Assembly: GCA_934747335.1 (NCBI GenBank)
Contig: CAKVGS010000012.1
Span: forward strand, 1 to 53,565
From: an uncultured Candidatus Melainabacteria bacterium
Lineage (GTDB): Bacteria > Cyanobacteriota > Vampirovibrionia > Gastranaerophilales > Gastranaerophilaceae
Length of the DNA: 53,565 nucleotides
Reading direction: 5' to 3'
Position numbers and translations under genes: made by a program. The notes below the pieces were generated by a model. It was not told the DNA's origin. It was given only the letters and a program-made list of their open reading frames with translations, and did no database searches. Below, in pieces: positions 43,123-51,441 of the stretch; position 1 is the stretch's first letter; each line of letters starts with the position of its first letter.

Positions 43123-43932
43123 ATGCTTAGTTACATAAAAGACAGTTTTCAACTTACAAATAAGTACATAATTTTAGCAACACCATTGATTTTATTTTCG
43201 CTTTTATCAAGCTTGTATATTTTATTTTCTGTCGGAGGAAATTTATTAAGCTTGTTAATTGCGCTTATTTTATTCGGTTTAATGGTTGGCGCATTTTTAT
43301 CAGGTTGGTTTTTTATGATAAAAACTTGTGTTTCTAATCCTGAACAAGAAGACCCGAATGGATTATTAAAAGAATTTCCCGCAGGTGTTGGAGAATATTT
43401 TTTACCCGTTTTAGGATTAATGATTAATACAATGGTTATTTCTGTATTATTAATCCTTGTTTCTTATTTTGTCGGAATGAAGCTAATCGGTGATATAGGA
43501 ATTACTCCCGAAGCTTTGACAAAAGGTATGGAATCTTTTGCAGCTATGAAAGCATTTTTAGGAGGTCTAACACAAGAGCAAATGTTCAAACTGAATGCTT
43601 GGAATATGCTTTTATTCTTCACAATGTCAGTAACATATTTTCTGATTATGTTTTATTCCCCTGCACTGTTTTTCAAAGAAAAAAATCCATTCAAAGCTTA
43701 TTTTGCGTCATTAAAGGACTTGTTCAGCAAAAAGTTTTTTACAAACTTCGGATTGTTTTTAATTCTGTTTATTTCATACTTTATTTTATCAATTTTTACA
43801 ACTTTGTTTGGTACAAATGTTATAATGCATTTTGTTTTTACGCTTATAAATTTTTATTATTTAGTATTTGTAGCAGTGATGCTTTACAATTATTATTACA
43901 AAAACTTTGTAAAATTAGATAAAACAATATAA
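43123..43932 (+). CDS. Polytopic membrane protein
   Basis: The product has 269 residues with about six membrane helices (~18-37, 42-68, 95-122, 160-182, 205-228, 232-258) and a short cytoplasmic loop between the second and third. It resembles DUF975/YciC-like integral membrane families in topology, but I see no diagnostic motif. TAGGAG before the ATG and an 8-nt gap put it in an operon with the CpaE-like ATPase, so it may anchor or assist that system. Its end overlaps the convergent methyltransferase-like gene by 18 nt. Confidence 0.65.
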   Translation: MLSYIKDSFQLTNKYIILATPLILFSLLSSLYILFSVGGNLLSLLIALILFGLMVGAFLSGWFFMIKTCVSNPEQEDPNGLLKEFPAGVGEYFLPVLGLMINTMVISVLLILVSYFVGMKLIGDIGITPEALTKGMESFAAMKAFLGGLTQEQMFKLNAWNMLLFFTMSVTYFLIMFYSPALFFKEKNPFKAYFASLKDLFSKKFFTNFGLFLILFISYFILSIFTTLFGTNVIMHFVFTLINFYYLVFVAVMLYNYYYKNFVKLDKTI

Positions 43933-44697
43933 GCTTGTGTTATTTGCAACAGGTTTTGTATAAACATTTTTTGTATTACTTTGTACAAACCCGTTATCCA
44001 AAAGAAAGCTGTTCGCCGCACCTTCAATGCAATCAAAATCACCGATTACAATCAAAGAAGTATTGTCAAATTTTTCAGATAATTTTTGCGCTAAATCTTT
44101 TTTTTCATCATAACTAAGATAAGGCCAAAAATTTCTGCACATTAAAACCGTGTTTTTGCTCGACATTTTTTCTATGTCTTTAAAAATATCGCCTTGTTCG
44201 AATACTACTTTGGTCTTCAAATTATTATTCGGCACAAGTGCAAGAGAAGATTCTCTTAATTTTGGCGGTACAAAATTAAAATAACTTCCCAATCTGTCTT
44301 TCAAATAATAATTTGCACGATAAAAATCCACTTCCGAAAGCCCCATAGAACTATGTCGTTTAGCATGTTCTATGTTCTCAGGATTAATATCTTTAGCCAA
44401 AATTGGTAAAAACTTGTCTGCCTTATCCCCAAGTCTGTCTATTAAAGATGTCGCGCAAGAATAAGCTTCAGGCCCGTTTGAACAACAATGAACAATGAAG
44501 TTAACTTTGTCTGCGTCTTTATATTTTTGTTGCAAAAGTGTTATAAATTCGTTCCAATGTATATCGTCACGAAAAAAATAAGTAGTTGTCTTATATAACA
44601 TTTTTCCCGATTTATCAAAAATTTCACGACGGTTAGCATTAAAAGCAGGGCTTTGTGATTTATAACTATAATTATAATTTATTGGTGAAATTTGCAT
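43915..44697 (-). CDS. CheR-like SAM-dependent methyltransferase with N-terminal tag
   Basis: The product has 260 residues. Residues 1-22 are a tag (MQISPINYNY... SPAFNAN). The rest parallels CheR-type methyltransferases: NFIVHCCSNGPEAYSCA (66-82; compare the AdoMet loop CStGEEPYS), LAKDINPENIEHAK (~100-113) and VLMCRNFWPYL (~184-194; compare RNvLIYF). The chemoreceptor-binding N-terminal helices of CheR are missing. A diverged protein or small-molecule methyltransferase is likely. There is no Sec signal, and the CTAGCAAAAAAT box lies upstream. Confidence 0.65.
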   Translation of the reverse strand: MQISPINYNYSYKSQSPAFNANRREIFDKSGKMLYKTTTYFFRDDIHWNEFITLLQQKYKDADKVNFIVHCCSNGPEAYSCATSLIDRLGDKADKFLPILAKDINPENIEHAKRHSSMGLSEVDFYRANYYLKDRLGSYFNFVPPKLRESSLALVPNNNLKTKVVFEQGDIFKDIEKMSSKNTVLMCRNFWPYLSYDEKKDLAQKLSEKFDNTSLIVIGDFDCIEGAANSFLLDNGFVQSNTKNVYTKPVANNTSLYCFI

Positions 44698-44723
44698 AGT
44701 ATTCTTTCTAAAACTCGTAAAAA

Positions 44724-44740
44724 AAAATTTTTTGCTAGTT
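44724..44740 (-). promoter_or_regulatory. Shared CTAGCAAAAAAT box (minus strand)
   Basis: AAACTAGCAAAAAATTT on the minus strand; the TAGCAAAAA core (44737-44729) ends 31 nt before the start at 44697. Nearly identical to the box before 13754. Confidence 0.5.
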
Positions 44741-44815
44741 TATCCTGTAAAATTCTCCAACTCTACAATTTTATAAAAGCTTGTTTAAGGTTTAAATATT
44801 ATCGGAGGATTTATT

Positions 44816-45415
44816 ATGTATCGTTTTATTTTATCTTTATTTCTTTTGGCACTAATGATTCCAAGTTATGCGGCTACAAGAACCGTTGTTACTCAGAGTC
44901 CTTACTACTACAATCCGAACTTTAATCAGATTCAAACAAGACCTTATCATCACTACAATCGTCCATACAGACAATATTACAATCCTTGTCACAAATGTTC
45001 AAATTTTTCAGACATAAATGCGTTAGAAAAATACACAATGAATAGAAATTTTACGCGAGAAAGCGATATCCAACGTTTAGAAAGATTGGAAATGCAGGCT
45101 TTCGGAGCATTACAAAACGGTGATATTAATACAAGATATGAAAACGTAAGAAGTGCGATTCTTTCACGTCCGAAACAAAATTACAGAACCAGCCTCTTGA
45201 GAAACATCGGGGATTATTTTGCAGGTCAAACAACAGGATACACTCCTTCAATCGGATCTTCAAATCCGTTTATAAACTCATTCTCTCGAGGAAATTATCC
45301 TACTAACTACGGCAATTCCTCTTTTACAGAATTCAGCGGCCCATTCGGCACAAGAGGATATAACCTTAACAATTACAGCACAGGCTCAAATGCGGGTGTT
45401 AGAATTTTAGACTAA
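44816..45415 (+). CDS. Secreted Tyr/Asn-rich protein
   Basis: The product has 199 residues with a Sec signal peptide ~1-19 (MYRFILSLFLLALMIPSYA). The mature N-terminus is Tyr/Pro/His/Asn-rich and includes CHKC. The middle (ALEKYTMNRNFTRESDIQRLERLEMQAFGAL) resembles the short helical LE-x-x-x-F-G repeats seen in secreted proteins of cyanobacterial relatives. The C-terminal third is Gly/Ser/Asn-rich and disordered. GGAGG before the ATG. Likely periplasmic or surface; function unknown. Confidence 0.7.
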   Translation: MYRFILSLFLLALMIPSYAATRTVVTQSPYYYNPNFNQIQTRPYHHYNRPYRQYYNPCHKCSNFSDINALEKYTMNRNFTRESDIQRLERLEMQAFGALQNGDINTRYENVRSAILSRPKQNYRTSLLRNIGDYFAGQTTGYTPSIGSSNPFINSFSRGNYPTNYGNSSFTEFSGPFGTRGYNLNNYSTGSNAGVRILD

Positions 45416-45558
45416 CGCAAACCTTTTTCAGGGTGTGCAGAATTTGATTTTACGATTTCATAGTATTCGTTCTTATCAATATTCACACCCATATTCTTAG
45501 TGTCAACGGTAAATTTCTTTTTCTTTTTGGGTTTATACGGATTAACGAACAATTTCAT
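45412..45558 (-). CDS. 48-codon ORF overlapping the 3' end of panD
   Basis: ATG at 45558 lies 14 nt inside panD in another frame, preceded by GGGGAAGG within the panD coding sequence. It encodes a basic start (FVNPYKPKKKKKF) followed by TVDTKNMGVNIDKNEYYEIV and ends four nt into the convergent secreted-protein gene. Composition looks protein-like, and stop-to-start overlap suggests coupling to panD. Family unknown. Confidence 0.5.
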   Translation of the reverse strand: MKLFVNPYKPKKKKKFTVDTKNMGVNIDKNEYYEIVKSNSAHPEKGLR

Positions 45559-45892
45559 TTCCTTCCCCAACTTGAACAATAGTTGGTTTGTGAGTTTTGA
45601 TTTCTTCAGGAGTCAAATCTGCATAAGTAACAATAATAATTTTGTCACCAGGTTGAGCTTTTCTAGCTGCCGCACCATTTAAACAAAAACATTTAGAACC
45701 GCGTTTTCCTTTAATTACATAAGTTTGAAATCTTTCACCATTATTGATATTTAAGATTTCAACTTTTTCCCATTCCATTATGCCTGAAAGTTCCAAAAAC
45801 TCTTCATCTATTGTAATTGAGCCAACATAATTTAAATTTGCGTCTGTAACAGTCGCTCTATGTATTTTAGAATTTAAAAATTGTCTTAACAT
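45542..45892 (-). CDS. panD: Aspartate 1-decarboxylase
   Basis: Makes beta-alanine for pantothenate. The product has 116 residues. The self-cleavage site Gly24-Ser25 in YVGSITID generates the pyruvoyl cofactor; K9 (SKIHRA) and the LNGAAAR segment are active-site elements. AGAGGT before the ATG. It is divergent from panE, so both steps feeding pantothenate share a control region of ~50 nt. Confidence 0.95.
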   Translation of the reverse strand: MLRQFLNSKIHRATVTDANLNYVGSITIDEEFLELSGIMEWEKVEILNINNGERFQTYVIKGKRGSKCFCLNGAAARKAQPGDKIIIVTYADLTPEEIKTHKPTIVQVGEGNEIVR

Positions 45893-45933
45893 ATATACCT
45901 CTTATAGAACATGTTAGCACGAAAATTTTCATG

Positions 45934-45939
45934 TATAAT
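45934..45939 (+). promoter_or_regulatory. -10 element of panE, probably leaderless
   Basis: TATAAT lies six nt before ATG 45946, leaving no room for a ribosome site if this promoter is used. The -35 region is poor. Confidence 0.5.
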
Positions 45940-45945
45940 ATTTTC

Positions 45946-46818
45946 ATGAGAAAAATTCTTATTTGTGGTCTTGGAGCAGTTGGCTTGACTTACGCTGTTA
46001 AGTTTAAAAACAACTCTGAATTAAAAATTTTAGTGGACGAAGAACGTTATAAACGTTATAAGCAGAATAAACCCATATTTAATGGAATAGTGCAGGAATT
46101 TGACTACATTCTGCCGAATGACAAATCTTTTCAACCGGATTTAATTCTTATTGCCGTTAAAGCACAAGGCTTAGAATGCGCGATTGAAAATATTAAGAAT
46201 TTTGTTCATAAAGATATAATAATTATTTCACTTCTTAACGGAATTTCATCAGAAGAAAAAATTCAAGAATTTTATCCGCAAGCAACAGTTTTAAAATCTT
46301 ATTTTATCGGACATAGTGCGGTTAGAAACGAGAATTCTGTCACTCAAGACGGAGTGGGAGAAATTGTTGTAGAAAAGTCTTCCAAACTTCAAGAAATTTT
46401 GGATGAATTCAACATTAATTATAAAATGCCTGATGATATTAATTATTCAATGTGGTTAAAATATACGATGAATCTCTTCTCTAATCAGGTTTCCGCAATT
46501 TTGAATATGAATTTTGGAGAACTGAAAAGAAACAGTGCATTTATTGATTTTGCAAAAAAAATAATTGCCGAAGTCAGGTTAATTGCAGAAAAAAAAGGAG
46601 TTAAAAATCTTGAGAATTTAGAAAAAGATGCGCTTGGTTTTTTGCAAAAAATGTGCGATGAAGGTAAAACATCAATGTTGCAAGATGTTCTTGCAGGACG
46701 CAAAACAGAGGTGGAAATTTTTGCGGGTGAAATAATAAGATTGGGTAAATTATACGAAATTCCGACACCTTGCAATCAAGTCTTATATGATTTAATCAAA
46801 ATTATGGAGGAAAAATGA
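45946..46818 (+). CDS. panE: 2-dehydropantoate 2-reductase
   Basis: NADPH-dependent reduction of ketopantoate to pantoate. The product has 290 residues from ATG 45946, chosen because the Rossmann start RKILICGLGAVG follows directly and the upstream ATG overlaps the -10 box. An ApbA-type N-terminal domain with LIAVKAQG and ISLLNGIS, and a C-terminal helical domain with LKYTMNLFSNQVSAI. It ends by overlapping the next start codon (ATGA). Confidence 0.88.
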   Translation: MRKILICGLGAVGLTYAVKFKNNSELKILVDEERYKRYKQNKPIFNGIVQEFDYILPNDKSFQPDLILIAVKAQGLECAIENIKNFVHKDIIIISLLNGISSEEKIQEFYPQATVLKSYFIGHSAVRNENSVTQDGVGEIVVEKSSKLQEILDEFNINYKMPDDINYSMWLKYTMNLFSNQVSAILNMNFGELKRNSAFIDFAKKIIAEVRLIAEKKGVKNLENLEKDALGFLQKMCDEGKTSMLQDVLAGRKTEVEIFAGEIIRLGKLYEIPTPCNQVLYDLIKIMEEK

Positions 46819-47498
46819 ATATAGCATTTATTCCCACTCGAGCAGGAAGCAAATCCATTCCGCTCAAAAATATTAAAAAACTTAATAACAAACCGTTAGT
46901 TTACTGGACTACAAAGTCCGCTAACGATGCTGGATGTATAGACAAAGTCATTATTGCAACCGATAGTAACGAAATAAAAGCTGTTGTCAAAAGTTTTAAT
47001 ATGCCAAAAGTAGAAATTTATAATAGAGAAGCTCAAAATGCGACAGACACAGCCTCTACAGAAAGCGTAATGCTTGAATACATAAATAAATCTGATTTAC
47101 AACCTGATGACAAATTCTTTTTAATTCAAGCAACTTCACCAATGCTTAAAGCTGAACACATTGATGGTATGTATAAATATTTTCAAAAAAGCCACGCGGA
47201 TTCTATTTTTTCCGGAGTTATAGAAAAACAATTTCACTGGCAAATTATTAATAACCAAAATAATTTAGTAGCACCCGTTAATTATGATTACCGCAATCGT
47301 CCAAGACGTCAGGAATTTGAGGGTTTAGTAGCTGAAAACGGTGCTTGCTATATAAATTCTGTTAAAAATATTTTACGCGACAAATGCAGATTATCAGGCA
47401 AAATTGCATTTTATGAATTACCGTCATATACCTCTTACGAAATAGATGAAGAAAGTGATTGGCTAATTGTAGAAACTTTAATGCAAAATATAATATAA
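46815..47498 (+). CDS. Acylneuraminate cytidylyltransferase-like protein
   Basis: Activates a nonulosonic acid (sialic, legionaminic or pseudaminic type) with CMP for surface glycans. The product has 227 residues; the nucleotide-binding start IPTRAGSKSIPLKNIKKLNNKPL is diagnostic of CMP-sialate synthetases, and QATSPML and ENGACYI follow. GGAGG precedes the start, which overlaps the panE stop by 4 nt. No other sialic-acid genes are in the window; flagellin glycosylation is one possible use. Confidence 0.82.
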   Translation: MNIAFIPTRAGSKSIPLKNIKKLNNKPLVYWTTKSANDAGCIDKVIIATDSNEIKAVVKSFNMPKVEIYNREAQNATDTASTESVMLEYINKSDLQPDDKFFLIQATSPMLKAEHIDGMYKYFQKSHADSIFSGVIEKQFHWQIINNQNNLVAPVNYDYRNRPRRQEFEGLVAENGACYINSVKNILRDKCRLSGKIAFYELPSYTSYEIDEESDWLIVETLMQNII

Positions 47499-47570
47499 AA
47501 GGACTATAAAATTATAGCCCTTCTGTTTTGGTTGGAGGGAGATTTAACTCCTCATCACGGACGATACCTC

Positions 47571-47813
47571 TTATTTTGCAAGAGATGAATGGAATGTTCT
47601 TGAAATTACATCATCCTGCTGTTCTTTTGTCAGTTTAATAAAGTTTACGGCGTAGCCTGAAACCCTTACCGTTAATTGCGGATAATTTTCAGGATGTTTT
47701 TGAGCGTCCAAAAGTGTTTCTCTATTGAATACGTTAACATTTAAGTGGTGTCCGCCTTTTTCAACATATCCGTCTAATAAGTTGATTAAATTTTCTTCTT
47801 GTTGTGTAGCCAT
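47571..47813 (-). CDS. Stand-alone glycyl-radical domain (GrcA-like)
   Basis: The product has 80 residues, homologous to the C-terminus of pyruvate formate-lyase: GGHHLNVNVFNRETLLDA, then RVSGYAVNFIKLT with radical Gly53. GrcA/YfiD proteins of this kind replace the damaged radical domain of PFL after oxygen exposure, though at ~127 residues those are longer. Start ATG 47813 has AAGGAGA upstream; the longer open frame runs through the regulatory region. Divergent from a Crp/Fnr regulator. Confidence 0.85.
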   Translation of the reverse strand: MATQQEENLINLLDGYVEKGGHHLNVNVFNRETLLDAQKHPENYPQLTVRVSGYAVNFIKLTKEQQDDVISRTFHSSLAK

Positions 47814-47872
47814 GTTTATCTCCTTTTTTGTACTTTCGTTTTTAACATTTTTATTATAAACTATGTTTAACA

Positions 47873-47902
47873 ACATTTCTGTTGTTTTTACAACAGAAAT
47901 GT
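47873..47902. promoter_or_regulatory. Perfect inverted repeat, candidate Crp/Fnr operator
   Basis: Arms of 13 nt (ACATTTCTGTTGT and complement) around TTTT, including the TTGT...ACAA pattern typical of Crp/Fnr sites. It lies between the grcA-like and regulator genes, 60 and 37 nt from their starts. Confidence 0.65.
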
Positions 47903-47939
47903 CGGGAGATGGAGATGTTAATAACCAAAAGAGGACATT

Positions 47940-48614
47940 ATGGAACACATCGAAAAATATTACAATCAAATTAAAAATTCACCTGTTTTTTATGGAATGA
48001 ATGATGAAGAACTAAAAGGGCTTCTAGAATGTTTTCATGCCAGAGTGCGCAAGTATGAAAAAGAAGAAATGATTATTCGCCAAGGTGATATTATTTCAAA
48101 CATATATTTAATTCTTGATGGGGGAGTAAATATTGAAAAAGATTCATATTGGGGCAGACGTATTATTATCTCAAGACTCGGTAAAAATCAAAATTTAGCG
48201 TTATCTTTTGTCGGTTCAAAGAATGTAGAATCAAGCGTAGATGCAATTACGGTCGAAGAAACTCTTGTTTTAATCTTGAGTTATGAAAAATGTACATCTT
48301 TTTGTCAAAATGCTTGTACTCGCCACAAAGTTCTTATCAATAATCTTTTTCAGATTTTATCCAAGGAAAACATTGAACTTATACAAAAAATTGAAAATGT
48401 TTCACAAAAAACAATTCGCGATAAAGTTTTAACATTTCTTTCTAATGAAGCTCAAAAAAATCATTCAAATCAATTTGATATTAAATTCAATCGCCAAGAT
48501 TTAGCCGATTACTTAAACGTAGACCGTAGCGCAATGAGTTTTGAATTATCAAAATTACAAAAAGAAGGATTGATAAAATATAACAAAAATCATTTTGAAC
48601 TATGTTCATACTAA
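47940..48614 (+). CDS. Crp/Fnr-family transcriptional regulator
   Basis: The product has 224 residues. Cyclic-nucleotide-binding-like barrel at ~15-115, dimer helix, and winged HTH at ~165-215 (NRQDLADYLNVDRSAMSFELSKLQKEG). Three cysteines C118, C122 and C126 (CTSFCQNAC) near the dimer helix could sense redox state or bind a metal centre. Divergent from the grcA-like gene, suggesting control of anaerobic pyruvate metabolism or oxygen stress. The start is ATG 47940 (AAGAGG upstream). Confidence 0.85.
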   Translation: MEHIEKYYNQIKNSPVFYGMNDEELKGLLECFHARVRKYEKEEMIIRQGDIISNIYLILDGGVNIEKDSYWGRRIIISRLGKNQNLALSFVGSKNVESSVDAITVEETLVLILSYEKCTSFCQNACTRHKVLINNLFQILSKENIELIQKIENVSQKTIRDKVLTFLSNEAQKNHSNQFDIKFNRQDLADYLNVDRSAMSFELSKLQKEGLIKYNKNHFELCSY

Positions 48615-48638
48615 AATGTCTTAAATTAAGATATATAC

Positions 48639-48667
48639 TTGACGTTACGCTAAAAAAAGTATAAAAT
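48639..48667 (+). promoter_or_regulatory. Sigma-70-type promoter of the zinc-ribbon gene
   Basis: TTGACG (48639-48644), 17 nt, TAAAAT (48662-48667). AGTATAAAATG occurs here and again at 48681, so two overlapping starts are possible. Confidence 0.55.
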
Positions 48668-48722
48668 GATTGCATGGCATAGTATAAAATGTCAAGGTTA
48701 TTAATTATTTAGGAGAACAATC

Positions 48723-49001
48723 ATGTACCAAGATGAAAAGCTTATTTGTGAAGATTGCGGTTGCGAATTTGTATTCACAGCAGGCGAACAAGAGTTTTAT
48801 GCAGAAAAAGGTTTAACAAATAAGCCAAAAAGATGCCCAAACTGCAGAAAGGCTAAAAAACAACAACACCGCGGTAAAAAGAGAATGTATGATGCAGTTT
48901 GTGCAAAATGCGGAAAGCAAACTCAGGTACCTTTTAATCCGACTCAAGGCAGAGATGTTTTGTGCAAAGAATGTTTTGATGCAGCAAAAGAAAACGCTTA
49001 A
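48723..49001 (+). CDS. Double zinc-ribbon protein
   Basis: The product has 92 residues with four CxxC knuckles: C9/C12 and C38/C41 enclosing the TAGEQEFYAEKGL segment of the zf-trcl (probable zinc-ribbon) family, and C60/C63 with C81/C84 (CAKCGKQTQVPF...CKEC) forming a second site. The basic linker KKQQHRGKKR suggests nucleic-acid binding. TAGGAGA before the ATG. Function unknown; small proteins of this kind are widespread in Cyanobacteria and Firmicutes. Confidence 0.8.
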   Translation: MYQDEKLICEDCGCEFVFTAGEQEFYAEKGLTNKPKRCPNCRKAKKQQHRGKKRMYDAVCAKCGKQTQVPFNPTQGRDVLCKECFDAAKENA

Positions 49002-49017
49002 AATAAAATATTAAAAT

Positions 49018-49054
49018 AAAAAACAAGAGAACTCACGAGGTTCTCTTGTTTTTT
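49018..49054. terminator. Bidirectional terminator
   Basis: A 15-bp stem (49018-49032 with 49040-49054), A6 to T6, between the zinc-ribbon gene and convergent comEC. Confidence 0.9.
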
Positions 49055-51434
49055 ATTCTGATAAAATATATTTCTTCTTTCTTATATTAAACTTATAAAT
49101 TTTCACCCCTTTATTATTAATAACAAATTTTACCGAATTATTTACATCTGTTCTCAAAATCTTTGTATTCTTTAATACATTAATTGTATAGATTGATGGA
49201 TGACCAAATTTATTTTCACCAACTGAAATCAAAGAAATTTTCGGATTAAGATAATTTATCATCTCTTTATTAACTACACCCACAGCTCCATGGTGACCTA
49301 CTTTCAATACTGTAATATCCTTTGGCAAATATTGTTTCAAACGATTAAATGTTTCAATTCCGGCATCGCCTGTAAACAACATTGAAAAATCTTTGTAGCT
49401 GAGAAGAGTCAAAATCGAAGCCTCGTTATCTCCGATTTCTAAACTTTCAGGTGAAATAAAATTCTTAAGCGCTAAACCGTTTGACTCATAAATTGTTTTA
49501 TTATTTTCTGCCAAAATCAAGTTCACACCACGGATATCAGCTGTTTCATAAATCTCTTTTGCAGCCACCGACGGGTGATTAATAGAATTTACATATAAAT
49601 TCTTTACTCGTAATTCGTTCATTAAATCAACCGCACCACCGCAGTGGTCGTTATCAAAGTGAGTAACAATGAGCGTATCAAGCTCTTTTATTCCTCTATC
49701 AAGCATATACTTTAAAATCAGCATTTCAGCCTGCGATTTTCCGCCATTATAACCACTTTTTGCAGTATCAATCATTATATATTTATTTTCTGGAGTTTTG
49801 ATTAAAAAAGAATCTGCATTTCCAACATCAAATGCCATAATTTCAAGATTATGATTTTTAATTGGAATTACTGAAACAAGTAAAATTAGTACAAATGAAG
49901 CTAGCACGATTTTTAATGTTCTTGAATATTTTTCTCTGATTTCTTTATTCAAAAGTGCTGTAATCAGAAGTAAAATTAAATAATAAACAAGAATTTGGAA
50001 AATTGACGGATGCGTTGTTTGACAAGCTGCGTGCGGTAAGCTTCCCCAAAAGTCTGAAATCCAAACTAAGAAGGTTAAAAGCGGATTTAAAATTATATCA
50101 AATAATTTGCATACAAAAATCGGTGTAATCGGCGCAACAAGAGAGCTTACAAAACCGCCAAAACTTATTACGGAAAGAATTGGCACGCTCATTATGTTTG
50201 CAAAAACAGAATACAAACTTATGTTGTTGAAATAAAAAATCTGAATAGGAATTACCCAAAGTTGTGCAATAATAGGAATTGCAATTGTTCCTAATATCCA
50301 ATTAAGAAAACGATTCTTGCATCTTACTATAAACGGAGTTGTAACTAAAAGCCCGAAAGTTACAACAAATGAAAGCTGAAAACCAACATCATTTATATAC
50401 ATTGGATTATATAAGAGCATCAAAAACGCTACAAACGCTAAAAGTGACACAGAATGTGCATCTCTATCAATAAGTTTTCCTAGAAGTACAAATACAAGCA
50501 TAAAAGTTGCTCTTATAACAGATGGGCCTAATCCTGTCATAAGTGAATAAACAAGCACCATTAACATACAAAATAATATATTGGCTTTATAATTTATCCT
50601 AAATAGTGACAAAAAGAAATAAAAGAACGAGAAAATAAACGCAACATTCATACCCGAAGCTGCCAAAATGTGAAGTAATCCCGAATTAATAAAAGATTTC
50701 TTGATATTTTCCGGCGGAGAAACCGCATCGTCGCCAAATACAATTCCGCCTAAGATTTCTAAATTCGGTGAGGCTAAAAAGTTTGAATGTAAAGCAATAA
50801 TTTTTTCTCTATGGTCGTTTATTTTTTGCAAAAGCTTTTCTTTAGCCGTTATTTCACCATCAAATTTTTCATACGTTTTTCCGTAAAATACGGAATATGT
50901 GTCAAAATTTCTCAAATAATTGCTGTAATCAAATTGAGAAGGATTGCCGGCTTTAAAAGGAGTTGATAAACGCCCTGTAATTTTATAATTGTCGTAAAGT
51001 TTTAATTTGTCTAAAGAATTAAGAGTTACTAAAGTTTTTTCGTCTTTAAATTCCTGAATTTCATTGTCGTATTCAATTTTATCCACTCTAAAAAAGAATT
51101 TTATTTTGTCTTCGCCTTTGTGTTCGGGAATACTTAAAACTTTGCCATAGATTGTGGAATTTTGAGGTGCTAAGTTTAATAAATCATCCGTGTTTTTGAG
51201 CCTTGATGACGTGTTAAAAATTCCCAAATAAAAAATAAACGCCCAAACTAAAATATATTTAATAGGAAACAATTCCATAAAAAGAGCAATTAGTAACAAT
51301 AAAGTAAAGATAAGTGCAAAAATTTGATTAAACCCGCTAAGCGTTGAAAACAATGCTAAAATATAAACACTCACGGTCAAAAACATTAACAAATTTTTGT
51401 TTTGAGAAATATTAGAACACAAATCTTTAAACAT
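49053..51434 (-). CDS. comEC: DNA uptake channel ComEC/Rec2
   Basis: Inner-membrane channel that moves single-stranded DNA during natural transformation. The product has 793 residues from ATG 51434. N-terminal TMs and a DUF4131/OB-like domain (~85-185), the Competence domain with HILAASGMNVAFI and ~8 further TMs (~220-500), and a C-terminal metallo-beta-lactamase domain (DVGNADSFLI, THFDNDHCGG, LKVGHHGA). The frame opens at TTG 51461, but that codon overlaps the promoter. No comEA or pil genes are near. Confidence 0.92.
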   Translation of the reverse strand: MFKDLCSNISQNKNLLMFLTVSVYILALFSTLSGFNQIFALIFTLLLLIALFMELFPIKYILVWAFIFYLGIFNTSSRLKNTDDLLNLAPQNSTIYGKVLSIPEHKGEDKIKFFFRVDKIEYDNEIQEFKDEKTLVTLNSLDKLKLYDNYKITGRLSTPFKAGNPSQFDYSNYLRNFDTYSVFYGKTYEKFDGEITAKEKLLQKINDHREKIIALHSNFLASPNLEILGGIVFGDDAVSPPENIKKSFINSGLLHILAASGMNVAFIFSFFYFFLSLFRINYKANILFCMLMVLVYSLMTGLGPSVIRATFMLVFVLLGKLIDRDAHSVSLLAFVAFLMLLYNPMYINDVGFQLSFVVTFGLLVTTPFIVRCKNRFLNWILGTIAIPIIAQLWVIPIQIFYFNNISLYSVFANIMSVPILSVISFGGFVSSLVAPITPIFVCKLFDIILNPLLTFLVWISDFWGSLPHAACQTTHPSIFQILVYYLILLLITALLNKEIREKYSRTLKIVLASFVLILLVSVIPIKNHNLEIMAFDVGNADSFLIKTPENKYIMIDTAKSGYNGGKSQAEMLILKYMLDRGIKELDTLIVTHFDNDHCGGAVDLMNELRVKNLYVNSINHPSVAAKEIYETADIRGVNLILAENNKTIYESNGLALKNFISPESLEIGDNEASILTLLSYKDFSMLFTGDAGIETFNRLKQYLPKDITVLKVGHHGAVGVVNKEMINYLNPKISLISVGENKFGHPSIYTINVLKNTKILRTDVNNSVKFVINNKGVKIYKFNIRKKKYILSE

Positions 51435-51441
51435 AGAAACA

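Noticed and set aside
47814..47969. N-terminal extension of the glycyl-radical gene
   Set aside because: The extension covers the inverted repeat and the start of the divergent regulator; AAGGAGA before ATG 47813 sets the start.
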